Source: Verrucomicrobiota bacterium
GTDB lineage: Bacteria > Verrucomicrobiota > Verrucomicrobiia > Verrucomicrobiales > Akkermansiaceae
Assembly: GCA_004293445.1 (NCBI GenBank)
Contig: RDYP01000023.1
Span: forward strand, 1 to 42,495
Length of the DNA: 42,495 nucleotides
Direction of reading: 5' to 3'
Position numbers and translations under genes: made by a program. Every line of letters begins with the position of its first letter. The first letter of the stretch is position 1. Positions 24,932 through 33,748 of this stretch are shown one piece after another. The notes under the pieces were generated by a model. It was not told the origin of the DNA. It searched no databases and saw only the letters and a list, made by a program, of their open reading frames with translations.

Positions 24932-27900
24932 ATGCCCATCTCCCGCACCAGCCTCCTCACTGATCTCAAACGCTGGGTCACCCGCTTCGAGGACGACCTC
25001 CGCCAGCAGTGCAAGGACGTCCCCGCGCTCGACGCCCGGCTCAAGGAGCAATACCAGCAGGCCAAGGCCGCCAAGCGCACCGCCTTCTCCTACCCCGTCT
25101 GGCGGGATGGCGAACTCACCCAATCCGCCGTCGGCTGGGTGCTGAGCTGCGTCTTCGTCCGCTTCCTGGAGGACAACGGCCTGCTGGAGCGCACCTACCT
25201 CTCCGGCATCGGGGAAAACCGCGACCTGGCCGATGAAACCCGCGCCGCCTGGTTCCGGGAAAACCGCGCCGCCTCGGACAACGACTACCTCGCCCACGCC
25301 ATCGGCGAGGTCGGCAAGCTCCCCGGCATGGCCGACCTCATGGACGCCCGCCACAACGCCCTGTGGAACGCCCCCATCTCGCCGGATGCGGCCAAGGCCT
25401 TCATCGAGTTCTGGCGGCGCATCGATCCCGGCACCGGAAAAATGGCCCACGAGTTCACCGATCCCGACTGGGACACCCGCTTCCTCGGCGATCTCTACCA
25501 GGACCTCTCCGAGTCCGCCCGCAAGCGCTTCGCCCTGCTCCAGACGCCGGACTTTGTCGAGGAGTTCATCCTCGACCGCACGCTCGATCCCGCCATCGAC
25601 AAGTTCGGCCTCGATGTCGTGCGCATGATCGATCCCACCTGCGGCTCCGGCCACTTCCTGCTCGGGGCCTTCCGCCGCCTGCTCGCCCTCTGGGAAAAGC
25701 AGCGCCCGGACCTCAGCGACCGCGAACGCGCCGTCCGCGCCCTCGCCGCCGTCCATGGCGTGGACATCAACCCCTTCGCCGTGGCCATCGCCCGCTTCCG
25801 CCTGCTGCTGGAGGCCTGGAAATCCTGCGGCGTGAAGCGCCTGCGCGACGCCCCGGACTTCCACGTGAACCTCGCCGCCGGCGACTCCCTGCTCCACGGC
25901 GCGCGCTTCGATGCCGAGGGGAAACCCTACGTCATCCAGCGCGAGGAACTCTTCGGCGGCGGCGAGCACGCCTTCCGCGATGAAATGGCCCACCACTTCC
26001 AGGTCGAGGACGCCAAGGAACTCCACCGCATCCTCGGCCAGCAATACCATGCCGTCGTCGGCAACCCGCCCTACATCACCGTCAAGGACGCCGCCCTCAA
26101 CGAACTCTACCGCCAGCGCTACGACTCCTGCGCCGGAAAATACGCGCTCTCCGTGCCATTCATGGAGCGCTTCTTCGATCTCACCCTGGCCGGTAGCGCC
26201 GATGGTCAACAGCCCGCCGGCTTCCAAGGCCAGATCACCTCGAACTCCTTCATGAAACGGGAGTTCGGCAAGAAACTCATCGAAGAGTTTATCCCGAGGT
26301 GGGATTTAACTCACATCATCGACACCAGCGGAGCCTACATTCCCGGCCACGGCACGCCCACCGTCATCCTCTTCGGCCGCAATGTGAAACCGAAGACAGG
26401 CACTATCCGCACGATCATGGGTATTAAGGGCGAGCCCGGCGCGCCCGAAGACCCCGCCCAAGGTCTTGTTTGGACCGCCATCCTCAACCAAGTGGACTGC
26501 TCAGAGTCGCAAAGTGAGTTCGTGAGCGCAGCCGACACGGAGCGGGAAAAGTTCCGCAAGCATCCATGGAGTCTAAGTGGTGGTGGCGCTGCAGACCTCA
26601 AAGAGTTGATCGAGAAATGCGCGACCACAAGGCTAGAAAAGGCCGCAGACCAAGTCGGCGTTTCTGGAGCAAGCGGTGAAGACGAGCTATATCTATTGCC
26701 TGATGAATCAACGAGGTTGAGACTGTCTATAGAATCAACGAGGCACCTTGTTGTCGCTGACGGTATCCGAGATTGGAATGTTTCGGATGCCGTGCCGAGC
26801 ATATGGCCCTACAACGAGAAATTTGAAGTCTTGCCAATCAATGATGTCCCGAAGATGGGCAGGCTATTCTGGATAGCCCGCTCCTTAATCGTTCATAGGA
26901 AACCGTTCGGAATCCCACTGCTTGATAGAGGGATGAAGTTTTATGAGTGGCAAGAGCTGTATACATCAAAACTGAAGACGTCATTGAGCATATTGCTCGC
27001 AGAGGTCGCGACACACAATCACTTCGCCCTCGACAGAGGAGGAAGCGTTTTCAAGAACACGGTTACAGTAGTTAAGCTACCTAGTGGGCAGAGCGAGGAC
27101 GATCATCTTCGTTTGATCGGGACTTTGAACAGTTCCACCTCATGCTTTTGGCTAAAGCAAGTTTCACATAACAAGGGAAGCACAGTAGACAATAAGGGCG
27201 CACGCCAAAGAACTGCTGAATTTGAGGATTTTTATCAGTGCAACAGCACCAAGCTGAAGCAATTCCCGGTCGTCGAGATGGCGGACCTGACCTTGGTGAC
27301 GGCGATCCAGAACGCTGCGGACGCCATGGCGGCGAACGCGCCGGACAAGGTGCTCGCGGCCTGGGCCGGTGGCGACGGTTCGCTGGCCGAGGCGCTCGAT
27401 GCCGCCCGCAGCCTCTGCGACCTCCACCGCCGCCGCATGATCTACTGGCAGGAGGAACTCGATTGGCAGGTCTATGAACTCTACCGCCTGATCGATCCGG
27501 AGGACCAACTCGCGCTGCACGGCCGCGAGGCCATGGACCTGCTCTCCGACCGCGGCCTGTCGCTGGGCGAGCGCACCTTCGAGATCTTCATGGCCCGGCA
27601 GATGGCGCGGGGCACCTTCGAGACTACCTGGTTCGAGCGGCACAAGGAAGCCGGCTCCCGGCCCATCACCGAACCGCCACAGGATTGGCCGGGGACCTAC
27701 ATGGCAGTCTATGTCCGCCGACACCACGCGATCCAAGAGAACAAGAGCCTCAACCTCATCGAACGCCCCGAGTTCAAGCGCCGTTGGAACACCGAGCCTT
27801 GGGCCAGCCGCCAGCAATCCGCGCTGGAATCCTGGCTGCTCACCCGTCTGGAATCCTATTTCCACGACGCCGACCGCATGGTCGATGCCCCGGACGATGC

Positions 27901-28711
27901 CGCGCGCGAACGCCTGCTCGTCGACATCCGCCCCATCCGCGCCCGATTCGCCGGCGGCACCGAGCCCCGGCTCGTCAGCGTCCGCCAGCTCGCCGCCGCC
28001 GCCCAGACCGACGCCCGCTGGATGGAAGCCGCCACCGTCCACGCCGGCCGCGCGGATTTCGACGTCGTCAAGCTCGTCGAAACCCTCGTTCTCGCCGAAA
28101 GCGTCCCCGCCCTCCCCGCCGACCGCTACAAGGACACCGGCCTGCGCCACCGCATCGAGTGGGAGAAGACCTGGGAACTCCAGCGGGCGGAAGACGCCGT
28201 GGAGGCAGAGACCAGAGACCAGAATCCAGAGACCAGGGAAGAGGATCTGAAGAAGCTCATCCGCAAGGCCCAGCAGGAAAGGGTGGGGGACATCCCCGTC
28301 CCGCCGAAGTATGCGGGCAAGGACTTCAAGAAACCCACCTACTGGAAGCTCCGCGGCAAGCTCGACGTGCCCAAGGAGCGCTGGGTCCTCTACCCGGGCG
28401 CCGAGGGCGGCATCGACAGCTCCCCGGTCATCGCCTGGGCCGGCTGGGACCACGCCCAACAAGCCCAAGCCCTCACCGGCTTCTACCAACAAGCCACCGA
28501 CAACTTGGGCTGGGAGCCCCCCAAGCTCGCCCGCCTCCTCGCCGCCCTCAAGGACCTCCTCCCCTGGCTCCACCAGTGGCACAACGCCCTCGACCCCACC
28601 TTCGGCGACCGCCCCTGCGACTCCTTCCAGTCCTTCTACGACACTGAACGCCACACCCTCCGCCTGACCGACGAGGAGATCGAGGCGGTGCGGATGGGGG
28701 GCGGCGCGTGA
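24932..28711 (+). CDS. pglX: BREX type 2 adenine-specific DNA methyltransferase PglX
   Basis: 1259 residues, the usual size for PglX. The N-terminal ~220 residues are helical. The N6-adenine methyltransferase core has SAM-binding motif I D234[11 protein letters not shown] and catalytic motif IV N378-PPY. The target-recognition segment follows at about 540-770, then a long helical C-terminal region. PglX methylates host DNA so BREX can tell self from phage. DNA composition changes sharply in the recognition segment: 26701-26760 has 27/60 GC while 25681-25740 (core) has 45/60. That suggests the recognition part was acquired separately. The ATG at 24932 has no Shine-Dalgarno. Confidence 0.93.
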   Translation: MPISRTSLLTDLKRWVTRFEDDLRQQCKDVPALDARLKEQYQQAKAAKRTAFSYPVWRDGELTQSAVGWVLSCVFVRFLEDNGLLERTYLSGIGENRDLADETRAAWFRENRAASDNDYLAHAIGEVGKLPGMADLMDARHNALWNAPISPDAAKAFIEFWRRIDPGTGKMAHEFTDPDWDTRFLGDLYQDLSESARKRFALLQTPDFVEEFILDRTLDPAIDKFGLDVVRMIDPTCGSGHFLLGAFRRLLALWEKQRPDLSDRERAVRALAAVHGVDINPFAVAIARFRLLLEAWKSCGVKRLRDAPDFHVNLAAGDSLLHGARFDAEGKPYVIQREELFGGGEHAFRDEMAHHFQVEDAKELHRILGQQYHAVVGNPPYITVKDAALNELYRQRYDSCAGKYALSVPFMERFFDLTLAGSADGQQPAGFQGQITSNSFMKREFGKKLIEEFIPRWDLTHIIDTSGAYIPGHGTPTVILFGRNVKPKTGTIRTIMGIKGEPGAPEDPAQGLVWTAILNQVDCSESQSEFVSAADTEREKFRKHPWSLSGGGAADLKELIEKCATTRLEKAADQVGVSGASGEDELYLLPDESTRLRLSIESTRHLVVADGIRDWNVSDAVPSIWPYNEKFEVLPINDVPKMGRLFWIARSLIVHRKPFGIPLLDRGMKFYEWQELYTSKLKTSLSILLAEVATHNHFALDRGGSVFKNTVTVVKLPSGQSEDDHLRLIGTLNSSTSCFWLKQVSHNKGSTVDNKGARQRTAEFEDFYQCNSTKLKQFPVVEMADLTLVTAIQNAADAMAANAPDKVLAAWAGGDGSLAEALDAARSLCDLHRRRMIYWQEELDWQVYELYRLIDPEDQLALHGREAMDLLSDRGLSLGERTFEIFMARQMARGTFETTWFERHKEAGSRPITEPPQDWPGTYMAVYVRRHHAIQENKSLNLIERPEFKRRWNTEPWASRQQSALESWLLTRLESYFHDADRMVDAPDDAARERLLVDIRPIRARFAGGTEPRLVSVRQLAAAAQTDARWMEAATVHAGRADFDVVKLVETLVLAESVPALPADRYKDTGLRHRIEWEKTWELQRAEDAVEAETRDQNPETREEDLKKLIRKAQQERVGDIPVPPKYAGKDFKKPTYWKLRGKLDVPKERWVLYPGAEGGIDSSPVIAWAGWDHAQQAQALTGFYQQATDNLGWEPPKLARLLAALKDLLPWLHQWHNALDPTFGDRPCDSFQSFYDTERHTLRLTDEEIEAVRMGGGA

Positions 28712-28815
28712 GCCCCTCGTTCAAGGAAAGGGATTGGTAGTCGATGAGGAATGAACATGAGCCACTTATTTCGGTTGTTGCATTTATTTCACATGAGTGA
28801 GATCTTCTCCCCGTC

Positions 28816-29244
28816 ATGAGCACGACCCTCGAACCATCCCGCCTCAGTCCGAGCGATCAGGGCGCATTGCGCAGCCTGGTGGACGCGCTGCACGGCTCCA
28901 ACACCGCCACGATCACCGTGGGCCAGAGGCCTCTGTCCCTGCCGACGCTTGCCCTTGGGCTTGTCACCGAGTTGGTGGAGCACTTGGCCGCAGGCCGCTC
29001 CGTCACGGTCCTGAGTGGCGAGGAGGAGATTTCGCCACGGGAGGCAGCGGAGTTGCTGGGCGTTTCCCGCCCCTTTGCCTCCCGGCTGTTCGACGAGGGG
29101 CAGATCCCAAGCCGCCGCGTAGGCACCCACCGCCGGGCTTTCGTCAAAGACGTGCTAGCCTACCGGGAGCGCCAGCACGCCGCACGGCGCGCCGCGCTCG
29201 ACGAGCTCGCCGCAGAAGGCCAACGACTCAAGCTGGGATACTGA
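28816..29244 (+). CDS. Excisionase-family HTH antitoxin
   Basis: 142 residues. The N-terminal half is helical (LSPSDQGALRSLVDALHGS) with a conserved-looking GQRPLSLPTLALGLV. Residues about 74-120 hold an HTH_17/excisionase DNA-binding domain: ISPREAAELLGVSRPFASRL, then GQIPSRRVGTHRRAF. It ends with a charged helix. The PIN-domain gene begins 6 bp after its stop. This two-gene arrangement (HTH protein then PIN protein) is a common type II toxin-antitoxin layout in which the first product binds both the toxin and the shared promoter. The 104-bp gap upstream probably carries that promoter. Confidence 0.78.
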   Translation: MSTTLEPSRLSPSDQGALRSLVDALHGSNTATITVGQRPLSLPTLALGLVTELVEHLAAGRSVTVLSGEEEISPREAAELLGVSRPFASRLFDEGQIPSRRVGTHRRAFVKDVLAYRERQHAARRAALDELAAEGQRLKLGY

Positions 29245-29250
29245 AGCCGC

Positions 29251-29820
29251 ATGATTCCCCCTGTTGTCGTCCTCGATGCCTGCACGCTCTACCCGGCGGC
29301 ATTGCGCGACGTGCTGATGCGGTTGGCCCTGCATGGCCTCATTTTCGCCCGCTGGACGGACGCCATCCACAACGAGTGGATCGAGGCGGTGCTCCGCGAC
29401 CGTCCGGACCTCACCCGCGAGCGTCTCCAGCGGACCCGGGAACTGATGGACCTTCACGCGGAGGGAAGCCTCGTCACCGGATACGAGCCGAGGATGGCAG
29501 GTCTTGAACTGCCCGATGTGGATGACCGCCACGTGCTTGCAGCCGCCATCGAAGCGGATGCCGACATGATCCTCACCTGGAACTTGCGGGACTTCCCGGA
29601 AGTCGTGCTCTCGAGTTACGGACTCCATGCGGTTACTCCGGACGATCTGCTGGCAGGGCTTATCGATGACCACCGTGAAGAGATGATCGCCGTCTTGCGC
29701 GGGGCTCGCCTCAGCTTGAAACAGCCGCCGCTAACCGTCGCTGGATATCTCACGACCCTGCGCACCCAGGGTCTGGCACGCACTTGCACCCTGCTGGAAT
29801 CCTTTCTATCCGAACTTTAA
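29251..29820 (+). CDS. PIN-domain RNase toxin (VapC-like)
   Basis: 189 residues. The PIN signature begins VVVLDACTLYP (first Asp D8), then an acidic helix with HNEWIEAVL, then DVDDRHVLAAAIEADADMIL and TWNLRDFP, giving the usual set of acidic residues for metal-dependent RNase activity. The extra ~60 C-terminal residues are helical. Toxins of this fold cleave tRNA or other RNA and stop growth when not neutralised. Its stop is 7 bp before the pglY start, so toxin and BREX core genes are almost certainly on one transcript. The most likely jobs are addiction to the defence locus or suicide if BREX is breached. Confidence 0.8.
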   Translation: MIPPVVVLDACTLYPAALRDVLMRLALHGLIFARWTDAIHNEWIEAVLRDRPDLTRERLQRTRELMDLHAEGSLVTGYEPRMAGLELPDVDDRHVLAAAIEADADMILTWNLRDFPEVVLSSYGLHAVTPDDLLAGLIDDHREEMIAVLRGARLSLKQPPLTVAGYLTTLRTQGLARTCTLLESFLSEL

Positions 29821-29827
29821 ATCCGCC

Positions 29828-32800
29828 ATGCTGATCCGAGAACTCATCCACATCCAGGAGCGCGTTAATAAGGACGACTTCGTCCTGAAGCTGACCGCCG
29901 GTGTCGCGGACCCTGGATCCACGCTTGGCAGCTACGTGGTGACCAAGGAGCTGGTGCAGAACTTCGATGACGCACTGGGCTTCATCAAGGGGGCGATCGA
30001 TTCCAACAAGAGCCGTGGCAGCTACCTGCACGGGAGCTTCGGGTCCGGCAAGTCGCACTTCATGGCGGTGCTCAACCTGCTGCTGCAAGGGAACCATGAG
30101 GCCCGGGCGCTGCCGAAGCTCGCCCCTGTGGTGAAGAAGCACGACGCTTGGCTGGAAGGGAAGAGATTCCTGATGGTGCCCTACCACATGATCGGTGCCA
30201 AGACGCTGGAAGACCGCATCTTCGAGGGCTACGTGGACTGGGTGAAGGAGCACCACCCGGAAGCGCCGATCCCGCCGCTCTTCCGTTCACAGGCGATCCT
30301 GGAGAACGCTGCCGGCCTGCGGGAGAAGATGGGTGACGAGGCGTTCTTCAAGGCGCTGAACCAAGGCCAGCAAGGCGGTGACTCGAAGTGGGGTGCCTTG
30401 TCCGGCGGATGGACGGCGGAGAGCTACGAAGAAGCAGCCGGGGATCCGACCTCGGAACGGCATGGCGACCTGGTCAGTGATCTGGTGCAGCACCTGATCA
30501 CCTCGGTTCAACAGGAGGGCGACTACCTTGACCTGGACAAAGGACTGGCCGCGCTCAGCCGACATGCGAAGAAGCTCGGCTACGACGGGGTGATCCTGTT
30601 CCTCGACGAACTCGTCCTGTGGTTGGCCAGTCGCTCGGGCAGCGTGGACTTCCTCAACCAGGAGGTGAACAAGCTGGCGAAGCTGGTAGAGGCACAGGAG
30701 ATGCGAAGGCCCGTCCCGATCATCAGCTTCATCGCCCGGCAGCGTGACCTGCGCGAACTGGTGGGCGACAACGTGGCCGGTGCCGCGAACCTGAATTTCC
30801 TCGACCAGTTGAAGTACTTCGAAGGGCGCTTCGAGACGATCAAGATGGGTGATAGTAATCTGCCGGAGATCGCCGCGGAGCGCCTGCTCAAACCCATCAA
30901 CGCGGACGCCCGCAAGCAGATCGACGCCAAGTTCGAGGAGACCCAGGCAGTCCGGCAGGAAGTCCGGGAGGTGCTGATGACCGCCAACTCGAATCCTGAG
31001 GCTTGGAGGAACCTTTACCCCTTCAGCCCGGCGCTGGTGGATACGCTGGTGGCTGTTTCCTCGCTGCTCCAGCGGGAGCGGACCGCGCTGCGCATCTTGC
31101 TCCAGCTACTGGTCGATCAGCGCGACACCATGCAGCTCGGCGAGCTGGTCCCGGTGGGAGACCTCTACGATCAGATCGCCAAGGGTGACGACGCCTTCAG
31201 CAGCGAGATGAAGAGGCACTTCCAGACTGCAGACAAACTCTACCGTCAGAACTTGAAGCCGATGCTGGAGGCCACGCACGACCTGAGCTTCGCCGCTGCC
31301 GAGGAACTGCCGGCGGACGACCCGAAACGCGTCGCGCTCCGCAACGATGACCGCCTGATCAAGACCGTGCTGCTGGCCGCGCTGGCACCGGACGTCGAGA
31401 CCCTCCGGGGCCTGACGCCCGCGCGCCTGGCGGCGCTGAACCACGGCACCATCAAGACCCGGATCCAGGGACGCGAGGCGTCCATCGCGGAAGGCAAGTT
31501 CCGTGAGTGGGCCGGCCGCGTGGGTCAGCTCAAGGTGGACGAGAGCACGCCACCGGTCATTTCCCTCCAACTGACGGGTGTGGATGTCGATGGCATCATC
31601 GACAAAGCGGCCTCGCAGGACAATTTCGGCAACCGCCTGCGTTGCCTCAAGGAAATCCTCTTCAAGCAACTGGAGCTGCGCGACGAGGGTAGGCTGTGGC
31701 TGGAACACAGCTTCCGTTGGCGTGGCACGGACCGCCGTTGCAAGGTGATCTTCAAGAACGTCTGGGAGGCGGACTTCGACCTTCTGGAATCCAATGAGGG
31801 GGACTGGAAACTGGTGATCGACTATCCGCTGGACGCGGATCCTAGCAAAGGTCCGTCGGCCGACCGCGCTCAGGTCCAGGAGTATCGAAAGGAGCGAGGC
31901 TCCACTCGCACCTTGGTATGGCTGCCGTCCTTCTTCAGCCAGCAGGCGCTCAAGGATCTCGGGCTTTTGGTGAAGCTGGAGACGATTCTTGCCGAGCATG
32001 CCTATGACGGCTACGTGAGCGATTACTCGATGCAGGACCGTACGACGGCCAAGTCGATCCTCATCAACCAGCGGGACGCACTGCGCAACCGGATGGTCAC
32101 CCACCTTCAGACCGCCTACGGCCTGCGTGAGGACAAGACCGGGGTGATCGACGCGATGCGCAAGAACGAGGGCGTGGATCATTTCGAAAGCCTGGACTCC
32201 GGCCTGCAACTGAAAGTGCCAGGCGCGACCCACCTGCAAGGGGCGATGGCCGAGCTCCTCGATCAGGCGATGAGCAGCCAGCATCCGCAGCACCCGGAGT
32301 TCGATGACAGCGTGAAGCTGTCCGCGACCCACGTGCAGAAGGTTCTGGATGTCTTCCTGGACGCGCTCCAACAGAGCGAGGGACGCATCGAGGTGGAGAA
32401 GACCCAGCGCGACATGATCCGGGCGATCGCCAATCCGCTGAAGCTCGGCGAGATGGCCCCACAGTATTTTGTGCCCGGCGAGCACTGGAAGGACCACTTC
32501 CGCCGCAAGGCTCCCGACGGGTTGGACGGCGTCAAAGTCTCGGACCTCCGCGCGTGGATCGGCTGGGGCATCCCGCCGATTTTGGAGAACCTGATCATCC
32601 TCGCTTGCGCGGCCCAGTTGAACTGTTCCTTCTCACTTTATGGCAACCATTATGACGGCTCGCTCAAGGATCTGTCCGGCGACTGCAAGCTCAAGACCCA
32701 GGAACTGCCGGCCCAGGAGGAGTGGGAGAGGGCACGTAAGGTCCAGGACTCGCTGCTCGGTCTTGCCGGGTTGCCCAAGCTGATGACGGCCCAGACGCTG

Positions 32801-33748
32801 GACGACTTCAGCGTGAAGGTCCGGGACGAGGCAGCCAGCTTCGAGAAGCAGGTGAGCAAGCTGGTCGGTCTGCTCGCCAGTGAGGCGGTGAGCCAAGGGC
32901 TCGACGAGAATTTCGACCGTCTGAACGCAGCGAAGGAGGCCCAGCGTTTTCTCTCTCTGGTGAAGGCCAACCAGGGTTGCGCACTCGTCAAGGCGCTGGC
33001 GGGCTTCTCGAGTGACTCGCCGGACGAGGCGATTTCCACCAGTATCAAGGGCACCGAGACGGTGATCCACGTGCTGCCGATCGATCGGAAGACCTTGGAC
33101 ATGGCGCTCGGTCTCGAGTCACCGCTCAAAGAGGAAGCCCAGAAGCTGGAGAGTGACCTTCTCAGCGCTTTGCGCTTCAATGAATACGTGGCGGCGCTGG
33201 CACCGGTGGTTGATCGGGTCAACACCAAGGCGCTGGAGATTCTGAAACGGCAGATCCAGGCCAGCAAGCCAGTCCCGGCCACTGTTCCGCCCGGTAAGGA
33301 AACTGGAGCTGATGTCGATGGTGTCACCATCGTCGTCCCCACGGTCCCGGTCGTGGGAAGAGCCGTGGCATCGAAGGCGGGATGGTCCGGCTCGGACGAG
33401 GCCGAGGTGCTATGGAAGTATGGAGACGACCGCGCCGCCCTCGAACGCAACCGGAAGAAGGTGAACGATCTGAAGTCGCTCTACCGCGCGAGTCAGGTGG
33501 ATGGTGATGTGCTCCCGGACTGGGTGCCGGACTCGCTCGTGGAGCTGCTGCTCGAAGTGCATCACATCGATCCGCTCGGCAATGGCGGTGACGACGAACG
33601 CTCCAACATGATCGTGCTCACGCCCACCCTGCACGCGCTGCTGCACGCCTGTGACGATGCCAGGATCGACTTGAAGACGGGGCTGCTCTCGATCCCGAGT
33701 AAGGGTATTGAGCGCAAGATCACGGTGAAGGTGAACCACAACGGATGA
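29828..33748 (+). CDS. pglY: BREX type 2 ATPase PglY with a predicted C-terminal HNH nuclease domain
   Basis: 1306 residues. The Walker A is G69-SFGSGKS followed by HFMAVL; a Walker B-like hydrophobic strand GVILFLDELVLWL lies near residue 260. The long middle is alpha-helical, like PglY/BrxC P-loop ATPases thought to be a central scaffold of BREX complexes. After a Pro/Gly linker near residue 1160, the last ~110 residues are basic and helical. They then show an HNH pattern: V-H1245-H1246-I-D-P, G-G-D-D, N1260-M-I-V-L, then H1269 with a further HALLHA. I do not know this domain as a standard part of PglY. It could be a DNA-cleaving effector. The stop overlaps the pglZ start as ATGA. Confidence 0.9.
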   Translation: MLIRELIHIQERVNKDDFVLKLTAGVADPGSTLGSYVVTKELVQNFDDALGFIKGAIDSNKSRGSYLHGSFGSGKSHFMAVLNLLLQGNHEARALPKLAPVVKKHDAWLEGKRFLMVPYHMIGAKTLEDRIFEGYVDWVKEHHPEAPIPPLFRSQAILENAAGLREKMGDEAFFKALNQGQQGGDSKWGALSGGWTAESYEEAAGDPTSERHGDLVSDLVQHLITSVQQEGDYLDLDKGLAALSRHAKKLGYDGVILFLDELVLWLASRSGSVDFLNQEVNKLAKLVEAQEMRRPVPIISFIARQRDLRELVGDNVAGAANLNFLDQLKYFEGRFETIKMGDSNLPEIAAERLLKPINADARKQIDAKFEETQAVRQEVREVLMTANSNPEAWRNLYPFSPALVDTLVAVSSLLQRERTALRILLQLLVDQRDTMQLGELVPVGDLYDQIAKGDDAFSSEMKRHFQTADKLYRQNLKPMLEATHDLSFAAAEELPADDPKRVALRNDDRLIKTVLLAALAPDVETLRGLTPARLAALNHGTIKTRIQGREASIAEGKFREWAGRVGQLKVDESTPPVISLQLTGVDVDGIIDKAASQDNFGNRLRCLKEILFKQLELRDEGRLWLEHSFRWRGTDRRCKVIFKNVWEADFDLLESNEGDWKLVIDYPLDADPSKGPSADRAQVQEYRKERGSTRTLVWLPSFFSQQALKDLGLLVKLETILAEHAYDGYVSDYSMQDRTTAKSILINQRDALRNRMVTHLQTAYGLREDKTGVIDAMRKNEGVDHFESLDSGLQLKVPGATHLQGAMAELLDQAMSSQHPQHPEFDDSVKLSATHVQKVLDVFLDALQQSEGRIEVEKTQRDMIRAIANPLKLGEMAPQYFVPGEHWKDHFRRKAPDGLDGVKVSDLRAWIGWGIPPILENLIILACAAQLNCSFSLYGNHYDGSLKDLSGDCKLKTQELPAQEEWERARKVQDSLLGLAGLPKLMTAQTLDDFSVKVRDEAASFEKQVSKLVGLLASEAVSQGLDENFDRLNAAKEAQRFLSLVKANQGCALVKALAGFSSDSPDEAISTSIKGTETVIHVLPIDRKTLDMALGLESPLKEEAQKLESDLLSALRFNEYVAALAPVVDRVNTKALEILKRQIQASKPVPATVPPGKETGADVDGVTIVVPTVPVVGRAVASKAGWSGSDEAEVLWKYGDDRAALERNRKKVNDLKSLYRASQVDGDVLPDWVPDSLVELLLEVHHIDPLGNGGDDERSNMIVLTPTLHALLHACDDARIDLKTGLLSIPSKGIERKITVKVNHNG

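Noticed and set aside
24740..26227. 495-codon frame antisense to pglX
   Set aside because: It is the complement of the conserved methyltransferase N-terminus and has no domain of its own.
31106..32497. 463-codon frame antisense to pglY
   Set aside because: It is a shadow of the GC-rich pglY frame, with no motif or start context.
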